NCBI RefSeq assembly: GCF_000003195.3
Contig: NC_012878.2
Coordinates: 58,962,629 to 59,026,628, forward strand
DNA from: Sorghum bicolor
Taxonomy: Eukaryota > Streptophyta > Magnoliopsida > Poales > Poaceae
DNA length: 64,000 nucleotides
Reading direction: 5' to 3'
Below, piece by piece: positions 33,301 through 44,900 of the stretch (position 1 is the stretch's first letter; every line of letters starts with the position of its first letter). Both the position numbers and the translations under genes were made by a program. Below the pieces are notes generated by a model that saw only the letters and a program-made list of their open reading frames with translations, searched no databases and was not told where the DNA came from.

Positions 33301-36300
33301 AATGGTCAGAGCCATTTGTCATCTCCCAAATAATATCAAGAGCATGTAACTAGTCCATGTACGGTGTAGGTGAAACATGCACTATATATAAAAATGAGGA
33401 TGAAGCTACCACTGTTTCCATTTGAATCATATTGGTGGACATCTGGTCTCTTCTTGAGATATTCCTTCTGAACACAAATTTTTAAGAAAAAAGAAGTTAG
33501 GGCTAACAACTAATATATCATCCTTAATATCAACAGGGAGGGGGTGGGTGCGGGGAGGGGGGGATTGAACCTGCTCATATTTATTAACCAAGTCAGCTTG
33601 CATTCTTGGATCATAAGTACGGCCCTGAAACTTTAGGAGAATAAATTTGCCTCAAGGAAACATTGGAAATACCAGCAGTAACAGGGGAGCACCAATGAAG
33701 CTTGAGGAATTAACCTTTATGGAAGTTGGAACATATGAATTGGCTGCATTTTGAGCAATTTTGTATCCTGAGTTCTTTATCTTTTTCTTCTTAATGTCTT
33801 TAGTGCACATTTCGCCAGCATCATAAGGCAGTTGTCTATCAGAATCAACTGTAGATTCAAAATCTGTGTTCCTCCATGGCAAAGACCCTCCATGCAATGA
33901 ACTTTGATCCTCTTGGTAGGAGTTTGTGTCACCACTTGAAACATCTGTCTTATTTGTGACTTGGGGTGGTCCACTAGCACCAGCATGAAACGGGCTTACA
34001 ACTCGTTGCCTGGCAGCTGTGCGGGTGCGCTTTGGAGGAATTGCAAGGAAAGAAGTAGGTCTTTTGCCATTTGATAACAATGGTTGGTTCCTTGACTTGC
34101 TTTCCATGCATGGTTCATAAGGCACATAGGTACCAATTTGATATGGCCTTGCAACGCTAATCCTTTGTGGCATTACGTGTTTCTTCTTGTGAACCATATT
34201 CGATACGAAACCACCATCATATGCTTTAGGAGAAAGATAAGTACATGTCTCACCTTCATCCTCCTCATATGCATTCTCCTGGGGCAAATCTGAACAAACT
34301 GTGTAGAAGTTAGAACAGATATGAATTAAGTGCATAACAACATATAACATATTTAAGTACTGATACATTTTACCTGCAACAGAATCACACACAGATGCTT
34401 CATAGTCATTGTTAAGCTCAGCATTTCCAGCTTCCTGAAATTAGTAACTAGTAAATACGTTTTACAAAAGAAATACTAAATGGTGAATATGGATACGAAA
34501 AGTAAAACAGTGCTCCAGTGCTGTTGAAGGTGCTAACTACTACTCCGTCCAAATACGATCAGCTCACTTGTTTGCATAGGTCAAGGGGAAAGAGGAGTCA
34601 GAGTGGTTGCTTGTAAGGGACCAGTTCAAAAAGGGGGAGAGGCCTCTCTTTGACTTCATCGTAAAGTAAGGGCCCACCAAACACTGGAAAGCAGGCAGGA
34701 ACCTCCCACACGCTCGCTTCTTTGGTGACCGCAGACTTATTTGCACTGTTACAGACAAAGGAGAGGGGTACACAACCCGTGCAGCACGACGGCTCGAACC
34801 TGGGCAGGAAGCTCCGCACCTGGGCCCTATCACCGTGCTATCAGTGCGTCTGCGACCAAGGAGAAGTAAAACTCCCCCAGTGATCCATTTATTCTGCATC
34901 AATTTAGCTGATGCTTTGTTGCATGCATCATGCAGATTGAATGTGTTGTGCGAAGGAGAAGGGCAGCAGCTGATTAGCCACACATTAACTCCGCATGCAA
35001 GACAAAAGGGTGCTAGCGTCGTAACCTAGAAAAGGAAGCATGTGCGACAGCAACAAACCATTACATGCAGTTCATTTTTGGAATCTATTTTTTTGGTAAC
35101 ACGCACATCAAAGCTGGACTTAGGAAGTAAAAGGTACATGAGGAAAATGCCTAAAAACGAAGTCGCTAGTAGACAAAAAGATGGTGGTTTTGTTGGGTCA
35201 GGACGTCAGGTCATGGTTTGATGTACAAGGCGTGTTTGTTTCCAATACAAGTGTGCGTGCATGCGCACGCGAGCGTGTGTGTTGTGTGTGTGTGTGTGGT
35301 GGGTGTGTTGTAAATTATTTATCTCCTCCTTAATGCAACGATACGCAGCTGTGTATTCAAGGGGGGAAAAAAAGAAAATACCTAAAAATTAAAGAGGTAA
35401 ATTTGGCCAGAAATCTTCCAAATGACATTGGTGCCATACAGTGCTCAAAAAGCAGGTCAGAATATTTTGCTTATAGAACAACAGGAAAATTGAAAATCTT
35501 TGAGTAACTAAAGTAAGCTAAACTGCATTAACTCCTTTGCTATGTGTTTACACATAAACTTGCCAGTCCACCTTGTGGTTCAACAATTTAACATAAGTCC
35601 CACAAGGGAAGTGAAGCTAAAGGGAGGAACCAAACTGTGATCACTAAAGTCTTGGGAAGTGTGGATAACGCTTCTCTGTACCTTGTGATACACGAAAAGA
35701 GATTCCAGAGACTCCCTGTATGCCAGCACTGCCCCAGGTGCTACTGTATAGAAGAGACTTCCCTGAAAATTAAGAAAATATCAGAATACGGTTCCATAGC
35801 TATTTGTGCATCTCCCCAGCTGCCAAACCAGAGGAACTGTTTCCATGAGTGCTCATCAGGGTAAATGATGAAAGTTAAGGAAATCAATCATAAAACACAA
35901 AATGTTTCGATGATTTACTTCTGAGAGATGATCAGACACTTTCAAGATTCCAAAGTCATTCAGCCTGTCAGGAGTTGGTGGGGCTTCAGGCAACACATGA
36001 AAATCATCTGTTCTACTGTTATATTCAAGAAATCGAACTGCATAATCATGAATCTGTGACCGTTGCTGGCTGGATTCTTTGGCTTCCAGTGAGTTGTGAC
36101 CCTATACAGATACATGGAGATTACAACAATAAATCAAATGGTAAAAATAGTGTGTACCAGTTAAACTGGCAGGGCTAAAAAGTAACTGATGAGTAATTCG
36201 ATCCTCCACTTTCAAGTAAACCGAAATACCGAAACCGAAGTGACAAAACCCTTCAATACATTGGCATAAATTTGAATATATGTACAAAATAACCCATGAG

Positions 36301-36882
36301 AAAAAGTTATTCTAGACTACTTTCATACTTCTACTCACCTGTTCTTTTCCAGCTTTGATTCCAGAAGGATCTGTCTCCTCCAGCATACTTGAATTGTGAT
36401 GCATCATTTTAGCTGTCCTGTCATCAGTCTGTAAAGCCTCAGCTGAACGCCAGAAACTCATGATAGCCTTTGCAATGATTTTTATAACAGATTTCTGCTT
36501 TTTCAGAATGCTTGCTTCTTCAAACTTGGCACGACCATCAGAAACAATCCAGTGGCACACCTGAGCTGCAGCCACACTTTTCCAAAGTCGTTCCTAGTTT
36601 ACAGAGAGAACACATCAAAGAAACCAAGTAAGACTATGCACATTAGCCAAGGGTAGCATACATTAACGTATTTACAAGTGTGATGAAGAAATATGGAGAT
36701 AACTTGCAGAAGTACCTGCATGAAATCATTAGCCATCCAAGCCATCTCCTCAAGAACAAAATCCCAGTGGCTCTTTCTCCTCTTCTCTAAGGCAATGTTA
36801 CAGGGAGATCGTTGACCAGCCTTTTTAGTACTTATCTGAGCAAAGTTATTCTTTCAGAAATAAGAGCATGCCAGAGAAGGAG

Positions 36883-36950
<68 letters not shown>

Positions 36951-38791
36951 CAAACTATACCTCTATAACACGAGCGTTTTTAAGAATAGAATCTTCATAA
37001 GCCTTCTTTTCCATCTTATTCAAGTTCTCAGATTTTTTAATCTCACTCCCCACATTAGATTCATCATTTTTTGGTGAAGGCAAGGCATCAGGCAACTCAA
37101 TGCCTACAGAAACAGGATGTGCAGAGTTTGAATTCTCAACATAGCTATTTTTCCTGACCAAAACTGGACTTTCCTCGACATTCATGCTGCGGCCAGAAGA
37201 CAAGCATTCTGTGTCTTTCTGTGCAACTATTGCACTGTTACAAACTTCCATTTCATCTTTCACATGAGGAATATTACTGGCTTCAGGTTGTACAAGATCG
37301 GAACTTTCCTTCAAAGGAGTAGGCCTGCTGAAATCTACAGATATGCCACTTCCTTTGAGAACCATGTTAGAATGTCTACTATTATCTAGGTCTTCATGAG
37401 AATCAATCTTCCCTACAACAAGATTGGTGTCCCTGTCTGCATGCTCATCAACAATATCCACGGTGCCTTCACAAGATGGGCCCGCTACATCTTTGTGTGA
37501 AGTAGAAGCGTCTACAACACAAGCAGGAACTGTCCTGTTGTTATCAAGTTCCCCTTCATGGATATTGGCCATATGTTCATCCATGTGTCCATCATCAGCC
37601 TTTTCATCAACAGCGCATGACACTTTCTCATCATATGTAGATGCACTAGAATGGCATGGCCTTATAACAACTTTTAAATTGGTATCAGGGGTTTCTGCAG
37701 ATGCAACTTCAGCAGCAATCTCATCACACCCAACAAGGAGACGGTCATGATTTGCATCATTTGATGACAGATCTTTAGCTTTGCTATTATTGCCAGCTTT
37801 GTTTACTTCGTCGTTCACAACACATTCACTTTCAAGAATGGTTTGAATCCCATCCAGCTCCATTGTTGCATGGTCATCAGAAGATGTATTCTTTGGTGCA
37901 TTGTCACGGTTAGATCCAGACTGTTTTATACTGGAAACGGACAATACACCATCATCACCTGCATTTTTTTTCTGTGCTACAACTTTATCATCTTTTGGCT
38001 CATAGACTTTAGCAGGGGTCGTAGAAGATCTAATAGATGTGACATTCCCACTCTCCCTACTTGACTTTGACCTATTGCGCCGAACATATGCCTGGCTTTT
38101 GACTCCAAGGCGTGACAAACCAGAGGCAGCAGGCTTTTTCACATTTTTGTGACCATCACTGGGCAATGACTGCTTGGGTAGGGCTGCATTTAATCTTTTG
38201 GTTCCTCTTTTTACAACCTTCTCTGCAATGTTGTTGTTACCTCCACCCAAAAGCATAAGATTGTCTGCTGTGTTGATTTCGCGGCACAGTGAACCTCCAG
38301 GTTTGTCAGTACTCTCGACTGAATCTCCAAGAGGTGATGCAGAAAAACTACGCTTAGCGTCACTGCAAATGAAGGCAAAACAAATGGCTCCTAAGTGAAA
38401 TTACGATTTTGATAAGTGCAATGAAATGATACATCAGGAAGCAACCGTTACCTTATCACAGTTTGCGCTTCTATTTGATTTGTGAGAGAAGCGGAGTGTA
38501 CACTGACTGTTTCTAGATGTACAAAATTGAAATCTAACGGGTTGCCTCCCTGCAGTAAATAGAAGTAAGTAGGCACAGTGAAGGCAGAAATATAATCTAA
38601 GAGATAACATGACGCGGGCATACTTTCTCTAGAAATTCCAACTCTCTCCACCGCTCATCGCGAACATCAGACTCCTGCCTGAGCTCCTCCTGAGCTTTCT
38701 CAATGGCCATACTGCGTGGTGAAGATTTGGTGCCGACACCAACATCATAATCCATAATTCCACCCATCGAGCACGGCTCCGCATTCACCAT
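27305..38791 (-). CDS. EAF1: EAF1, HSA/SANT scaffold of the NuA4 histone acetyltransferase complex
   Basis: Resembles Arabidopsis EAF1A/EAF1B, platform proteins of NuA4, which acetylates histone H4. Nineteen exons (minus): 38791-38624, 38549-38452, 38362-36961, 36835-36716, 36593-36339, 36101-35919, 34434-34374, 34289-33715, 33624-33571, 33467-33410, 33277-33105, 32052-32014, 31931-31851, 31525-31388, 31151-31035, 30337-30237, 30082-29864, 29777-29378, 28636-27305. Phases are consistent throughout and give 1857 aa. Landmarks: EKAQEELRQESDVRDERWRE and FLEKGGNPLDF near the N-terminus; HSA domain about 557-681 (KRRKSHWDFVLEEMAWMAND); basic PPKRTRTAARQRVVSPFH; SANT domain about 1056-1115 (WSSFEDQALVVLVHDMGENW); PGIPKGSARQLFERLQGPF; and a Gln-rich C-terminus from about 1415. 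One intron (31387-31152) uses a GC donor. Introns carry a Stowaway, a SINE and a tandem duplication. Confidence 0.93.
28961..29107. mobile_element. Stowaway MITE in an EAF1 intron
   Basis: 147 bp, TA at both flanks, ends CTCCCTCCGTTCCAAATTGT and the inverse ACGATTTGGAACGGAGGGAG. It sits between the last two coding exons. Confidence 0.92.
32425..32756. repeat. 166-bp tandem duplication in an EAF1 intron
   Basis: Two copies, 32425-32590 and 32591-32756, begin CCCCATTAAACAAATGG and end TTTCTGTAAA. They differ at only a few bases. Confidence 0.95.
34560..34860 (-). mobile_element. tRNA-derived SINE-like element in an EAF1 intron
   Basis: On the minus strand a TGATAGCACGGTG A-box (34843-34831) is followed after about 30 nt by the B-box GGTTCGAGCC (34800-34791), the spacing of a tRNA promoter. 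The flanks do not form an acceptor stem, so it is not a tRNA gene. Outer limits are approximate. Confidence 0.5.
34861..35918. other. Remainder of the largest EAF1 intron
   Basis: Non-coding, with a (GT)n-rich tract near 35270-35310. I see no embedded gene. Confidence 0.5.
36887..36946. repeat. (TA)n microsatellite filling half of an EAF1 intron
   Basis: About 30 TA units in the 125-bp intron 36836-36960, beginning about 14 nt past the splice donor on the coding (minus) strand. Confidence 0.95.
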
Positions 38792-39780
38792 TGAAGAAAA
38801 GCAGAAGCATGCATTGCCTGCACGTCACTGAAAGCAGCAGTTCATTCTGACGGCAGCAGCAAACAGATGTATCCTTCCAGCGTGAACCACTGAAAGCAAA
38901 ATCCGAAAGAAACAACACAGAAAAGATGGCATAAATAAATGACGAGAAGGAAAGGTGACACAACAGCATTCTAATTAATGGTAATATAAGGCACATTCAA
39001 AAGCCTGCGTTCTGACAGTACACCTAAGCGCGGAAAAGGGAGTGCTGCTTGCAATAGGCCATTGCCAATTTGACATAGAGCAGCATCACAATGTATGTAT
39101 GGAGGTTTACATTTAGGCATGAGGTCATCATCATGCAAGCGAACTTATCCATAGCTGACAGATGGAGCATCCCATGGACACCAAAGAGACTAAAAATGAA
39201 GCAGGGGTCATCACCTCCAGCCTAGGCCAGGAGTGGCTCAGTCAGTGGGCACGCTCATAACCAATTGCCCACACAACCAAACGACGCCTCAGGCGACCGT
39301 GGGGCGCCGAATTGGGCCTAAAAACGGCGTGTGAAGGAGGATGACACGTACCTCGAGTAATCACCGGCGCGCGGACCTAGGGTTAGGGTTTTGGTAGAGG
39401 AGGGCGGGCAGGCGCGGAGGGGGTGCAGACGGGTCGCGGGGGCACTGGGGAAGCCTGCCGGAGGACTGTGCAGCGGAGGAGGCACGCGAGGCGGCCGCCA
39501 GAGGTGGCCGTGGCACCGGTGGGGTGGGGCGGGGCGTGGAGGCGGGAAGGAGCGCGAGGAGAGGGAAGCAGTGCAGTGCCTGTGCCTGTGCCTGTGCCTG
39601 TTGGTTGCTGTCCGAGGCCCGAGGGGTCCGCGCCGCTGTCCGGTGTCCGCTCGCCCTCGCCTCGTCTCGCGCGCGGCCCGACCCGACCCGATCGCTGTTG
39701 TGTTTGTGTTGTGTCGGACTGAACTGAAGGCTCACTCTCTGGGTCTTGTCTTACGCCAGTTGCTACATCCAAACCTTCTC
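38792..39780. other. EAF1 leader, probable 5' UTR intron and promoter
   Basis: On the minus strand CTCGAG|GTACGTG at 39352/39351 is a good splice donor and TTTGCTTTCAG|TGG at 38891/38890 a good acceptor, so the leader is probably spliced. Upstream sequence to about 39720 is GC-rich with a (TGCCTG)n run near 39580-39600. Confidence 0.5.
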
Positions 39781-40101
39781 TTTATATATCCTGAACAATA
39801 TTTTTTTCTATTATTGTCTTAAGTTAATTTTTAACTAAATTTAAATAAAAAACATAAATATTTATGTGATAACTAAAAAATTTATCATGTATCTAATGAT
39901 ACTAAATATCAAAGTTTTTGGCACTTTTTCTAGCATTCGATTAGATTTTTTAAAAATACGACTTAAAATAACTCTAAGAATTAATTTATTCAGAGATGGA
40001 GAGAATATTTTTGACAGAAATGCTCACGTATTTATTAAAGACCTGTGATATGCACTTTGAAGATTTTAGGACAAATTAAGAGAGTACACAAAAGACACAT
40101 A

Positions 40102-40362
40102 CTCTCTCCGCATAAGATTTAGAAGTTATTCTGGACAAGGTTTGTGTCAAATATTAGGAATATAAATTATCAATAACTTTTAGATTGTTAATTTTGCAAA
40201 TGTGAAAATTATATGAATAGATTTTATCTTGAAAAATACTTTCGTAAAAATATACATATATCAATTTTTTCTAAATATTTTTATAAAAAATAAGATGCCA
40301 AAGTTGTGTTTTGGAGACCATGTTGTTGTCCTAAATGACTTCAAAATCCTATACGGAGGAAG
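40102..40362. mobile_element. Stowaway-like MITE
   Basis: Ends CTCTCTCCGCATAAGATTTAG and TCCTATACGGAGGAAG, with TA at both flanks. The interior is AT-rich. Confidence 0.65.
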
Positions 40363-40440
40363 TATGTTCTCATTTTATTTTTTTAATCCGACGCTATCAT
40401 CAATATGATTGGTTGATAAATGGCAAATAACAATACAATA

Positions 40441-41160
40441 CACATTCCCTCTAATCCAAATTATAAGATATTTTGCCTTTTCTATATTTAGACATACACT
40501 ATGTCTAGATATAAATATTTGTTGGGCAATCTGGAAGACTAGAAACAGTGCTTGTTTTGAGGGCAAGACTGTTACAAGTCCAATTCATGTTCTATGTTAT
40601 GCTTGTTCGCTTATGGAGTACTGGGCAGGTTTGTTTCTGGAGGAAGACAAGGAGCAACTGATCGCTGGAGCAAATACAATGCTAAAAATTGCCATGCAGC
40701 TGGTGAGTAAAGAGGTGAAAGCTCAAAAGCACCGCTCTCTGGAGAACAAGTCAACTGACCAAGATGATAAGCCGGATGGACAGAAGTAATCAAGATGATG
40801 CTGGAGACAGAATGTTGTCTGGTTTTTGCAAGAAACCATCCCGAGAAAGGCTGTTTGTCGCTTGCTTAAGCTTTTGTGTAATCAACCTTGGTTTTTTTTG
40901 CTGGTGCTCTCTGTATGATGTGTTGGCAAGCTGAAGTTGTCGTACGCTTAGTGTTTTTTAGTCTATGTAGTCTCTTTCTATAGAGCTATGCTACTTTCTA
41001 GTTTTCTCTATCTGTCCTTCAAACTCTTTGTATGAACGGTATTTCCGTTGTTCATTCAATGAAAATGGAGAAGATCCCTCAGTTCGAAAAAAAAGATACA
41101 TTGTAATAGCATTGTATGTAGACAGACAAAACATCTTATAGTTTGATTCATCCTCTATTA
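40441..41160. mobile_element. Stowaway-like MITE split by a LINE tail
   Basis: The left part (CTCTAATCCAAATTATAAGA, about 40441-40515) is inverted in the right part (ACATCTTATAGTTTGATTC, about 41100-41150). The two are separated by the LINE fragment. Borders are approximate. Confidence 0.55.
40518..41095 (+). mobile_element. 5'-truncated LINE (non-LTR retrotransposon) 3' end
   Basis: A plus-strand frame reads ICWAIWKTRNSACFEGK, the wording found at the zf-RVT-like C-terminus of plant LINE polyproteins. It ends at a stop near 40789, followed by a ~300-bp trailer and an A-rich tail (about 41085-41095). Possible duplicated flanks AGATATA/AGATACA. Only the 3' end is present, as expected for incomplete reverse transcription. 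Confidence 0.7.
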
Positions 41161-41963
41161 TACAATAAATATAAGAGCATATGATCACCCTCTATTGTAC
41201 AATAACAAAGATGGGGCCTAATAGTCTACAATCCATTCTAAAGGCTTCTTCGAGCATAGAATCGCTATGGACCAACAAGTTTCCAACACAAGAAGCTTAA
41301 GTTAGGTTATACTCTCGACAGCCAACATGTTTCCTTTTGGTAAATTCATACTCTAGTCTGGAAATAAAATCCACATTGTGATCGTTTCTAAATTTCTAAT
41401 GGAGGTAAACAATGATCAAGTCCCATAAAACAATAGACAATATTTCCTCATTGAAGATTATTATTTATCTGATAACCTAAGAAACCAAGCATGATTCATG
41501 AAGAGTAATTTGTAATTATTGTGCAAGATTAAGTGAGGCAGGGCTCGAAAGTACACGGGGGCACGGCAACTTCATTACATGCGAGATGCCAGTGCAAACG
41601 CACAGCTCGCCAACGACATGGCCAAGGAGAATTGTAGGAAACACGAGCAAGCAAGGGAATTCTGTAAGGATCAGAGCTGCAGCTTGGATTATAGGTAAGC
41701 AGAGTATATACAACTCCTCGAAACTTACAGCCCCTGATGACCAGCCCTAAACCTCCTCCTAACAGAAATGAGAACAAAAATTGAGATCGTAACCCCAACC
41801 ACTATATGTTAGCCATGTCGCATCTAATCTTTGCGAGCTTCTCTTTTCCTTCCCTATTAAACAACAAAAAAATCTCCTGAGGTTGGCAACAAAATCTGCG
41901 AACCACCTAGATCACACGTCCCAAATTACTTTACACTGTACACGAGCCGGTGATCCCCTATGC
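41161..41963. other. BTAF1 3' flank
   Basis: Non-coding sequence next to the BTAF1 stop codon; 41780-41963 is probably 3' UTR. No other gene is seen. Confidence 0.5.
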
Positions 41964-44900
41964 TCAGCCGTTCAGCTTCGCCAGGAACTGGTTCAGATCG
42001 TACTCATCAGCATACTGCGACTGATCCCAAAGCTCATCCAGCCCATTCAGAATTGACTTCAAGCCTTTGCCACCAGATTTCCTCTTGGAATCTTTACTCT
42101 GCTCGTCGCTTGAACCACGTGGAAGGACCGATGCCTGTCATGGGTGAGAGAATGCATTAGAAACAAAACATTTCCACGTCTCTCTGCATCAGGAAAAAAA
42201 GAAAGAAAGAAAGAAAGAAATGCCTCAAGGGGTTTACTTTTCTTGAAGCAGGGGTAGATGTGAACAGATCAAGCAGCTGGTCAGTGTTCATGGTCTTCAA
42301 GCTGGAGTTCTCAGCGTTGATGACAGCATTGGCGACTGACACCTTGAACCTCTGGAGAGACATCACCTTCTCCTCAAGGGTGCCACGCATGATAAGACGG
42401 TGAACATTCACCACTTTCCTCTGACCCAACCGATGTGCCCTGTCCATAGCCTACAAGAGCAGAATCATATTATTTTAGAATATTGCTGTAAGACACGAGG
42501 GGTTGGGGGTGGATACAATCATGCAACCAAGGATTCACTGAACCTTAAGACATAATTGATGCCAAAGATAGTATACAGAATGAAAAATACTGAGTAACGA
42601 ATTCAAGGCATCAAGACAAATAGCATAGCCAGACCTAAATGAATACGTAGCATATCATCTTCATGAATGGAAATAGAAACACAAAACTTACTTGAAGATC
42701 CTTCATTGGGTTCCAATCATGTTCCATGAACACCAATGTGTCGGCAGATGTCAAGTTCAAGCCAAGCCCACCAACTGCAACATAGAAAAAATCAGAGCAA
42801 GCTTTCCCAACATATCAATGAACAATTCCACAGTTCTCTAAACATACCATGGGTTGTTAGCAGAAGTACATCAATGGTTGGGTCTGAATTGAATGCTTTA
42901 ACAATTTCAAATCTCTTCTCTGGATCAACAGAGCCATCCAGCCGCAAATATGTGACACTGCAAAGCGTTAAGTTTTCTTAATTAGAAAATTTGCTCAAAG
43001 AAACACTAGCAGAAAACAAAACATAGCCCTAGCCTATGTTGCCAAAACCAAGTATAGTGATGAAGAAATATGAAATGCATGCACTTATGCACATCAAAGC
43101 TGCCAAATCAGCAAAGGGATAGCACTGATGACCAGAATACCAGATCAACCTCACAGATTAAACAAGTTTGTTGTGGGCTCGTGGCACTACAATATAATAA
43201 AGTACAAAGGCATATAAAACACTACAACCAAAGGAATGCAGCAGAATCCCATACCATACAGCAAGATCAACACGCACACAGCACAAGAAATAAAATCTCA
43301 TAGAACTCACCTTCTCATATGAGATTGAAACAGGTCCTTCTCTATGATGTCGAGAAAAGCCTGAAGGAAATAAAGTTGGATCATGAGACAAGTTTTTTTT
43401 TCTAACTTGAAAGGATGACAGAACAAAAGGCCTTGGAACAACAAAATAGACATCCCAAATTTCGATAGGCTTCATACCTTATGCTGAGCAAAAATCAAAA
43501 CTCTGTGTTGCCCAACAGCTGTCGAAGCATCAGGACTAGATACTTCTGACCCTATACCACATTCGTGTAGTATTTCTTGAAGAGCAACAAGCTTAGGTGA
43601 GTGGTGAAGTTCATGAAGCTCACTGCCAGATCCCACGCCTATTTCTTTCAGAAGATCCACAAGATGATTAGGGGGGCTCTCTCCAGTTGCGAGCAAAGGA
43701 TGGCCACAGAGTTTTAATAGGTACTGCAGTGCCTGCATCAAAAAATGCAAATTTATTTAGTAAGCAATCCCATTAAAATAAATTTAAATGAACAACAAGT
43801 ATATGAGATTCAAATGCAGCACCTGAAACACATGACGAGTTGCCTTTGGTTGAGGTGCGGATTCCTCCGATTCATTTGCTTTTACTATAGTTGAAATCTC
43901 TTCTTTTGCATTGGAGCTGGAAAATTTGTCGTAAAGTTTGAGCTGCAATGGACTCAGATCGCAATATCTATCCTGGATAATCTTCTCTGGAAGATCAGAT
44001 AAAACTTCATCCTTTGTTCTTCTCAGTAGAAATGGCATGACCTGGTAGAGCAGGTTCGATTTTATTTATCTACAAAGGTCATTTGTAATACAATTATAAA
44101 TAACAAATACCTGCTTATGCAGTGCCTCCATTGCAAGAATACCAGCTTCAGCATCCTTTGCTGAACATTTAGAATCTTTGGCAGCTAGCAATGGTTTTCC
44201 ATATGTAGCTTGGAACTGTAAAGGACAACAGGCTTTCAGTACAACATATTTTCAGACAAGAACAGACTCAGGTAGATTCAAAGACAGAACTCGGTCGGCA
44301 GGGGAAAGACAGCCCGGGTATCGTTTGAAGAAGAAACATTTGTCTTCAACCGACCGAGAAACATCCCAAACCCTGACAGTGGCAGACCCTAAAGCATCAC
44401 CCCATAACCTAGGCCGCCAGGCACAGCCACCAGGTTTGGAGTTCCATCACTGCCCCCAGGTAGGACTGCACCACTCATACAGGCCGACTGCCACCATTGC
44501 CATCCCATAGTCCAGCACCATGACACTATTTTATGGGTTGCTAGCGAGGAATGTTCTTTAAACAGCCCTGAAATTCGCTCCCATGGGGAGTCGAACCCAT
44601 GAGAGCTGGGTGCTACTCAGGAGTCGTAACCACTAGGCTATGAAACCTTTCGCAGATTAATCCAAATCAGTTTGTTTACTTACACTTCATTTAATTCGTC
44701 TTACGTAAACTTGGATTAATATAACAAACTTCTGTTATAAAAAAACTGGATTGATTTCTGGCGCAAAAATCCAGATTAGAAAACAGATGAGCATTCCCAA
44801 ACAAACCGACTAACTGAGAAGCTAGAGTAAAACTGGTAACATGATGCCTAAAATTAAGTTTTTGTAAGGTTAGTATAGCTTTTGAGTTTCATATATAGAG

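Noticed and set aside
44587..44640. Possible tRNA gene
   Set aside because: A- and B-boxes are present, but no acceptor stem or proper anticodon arm forms; a SINE head explains it better.
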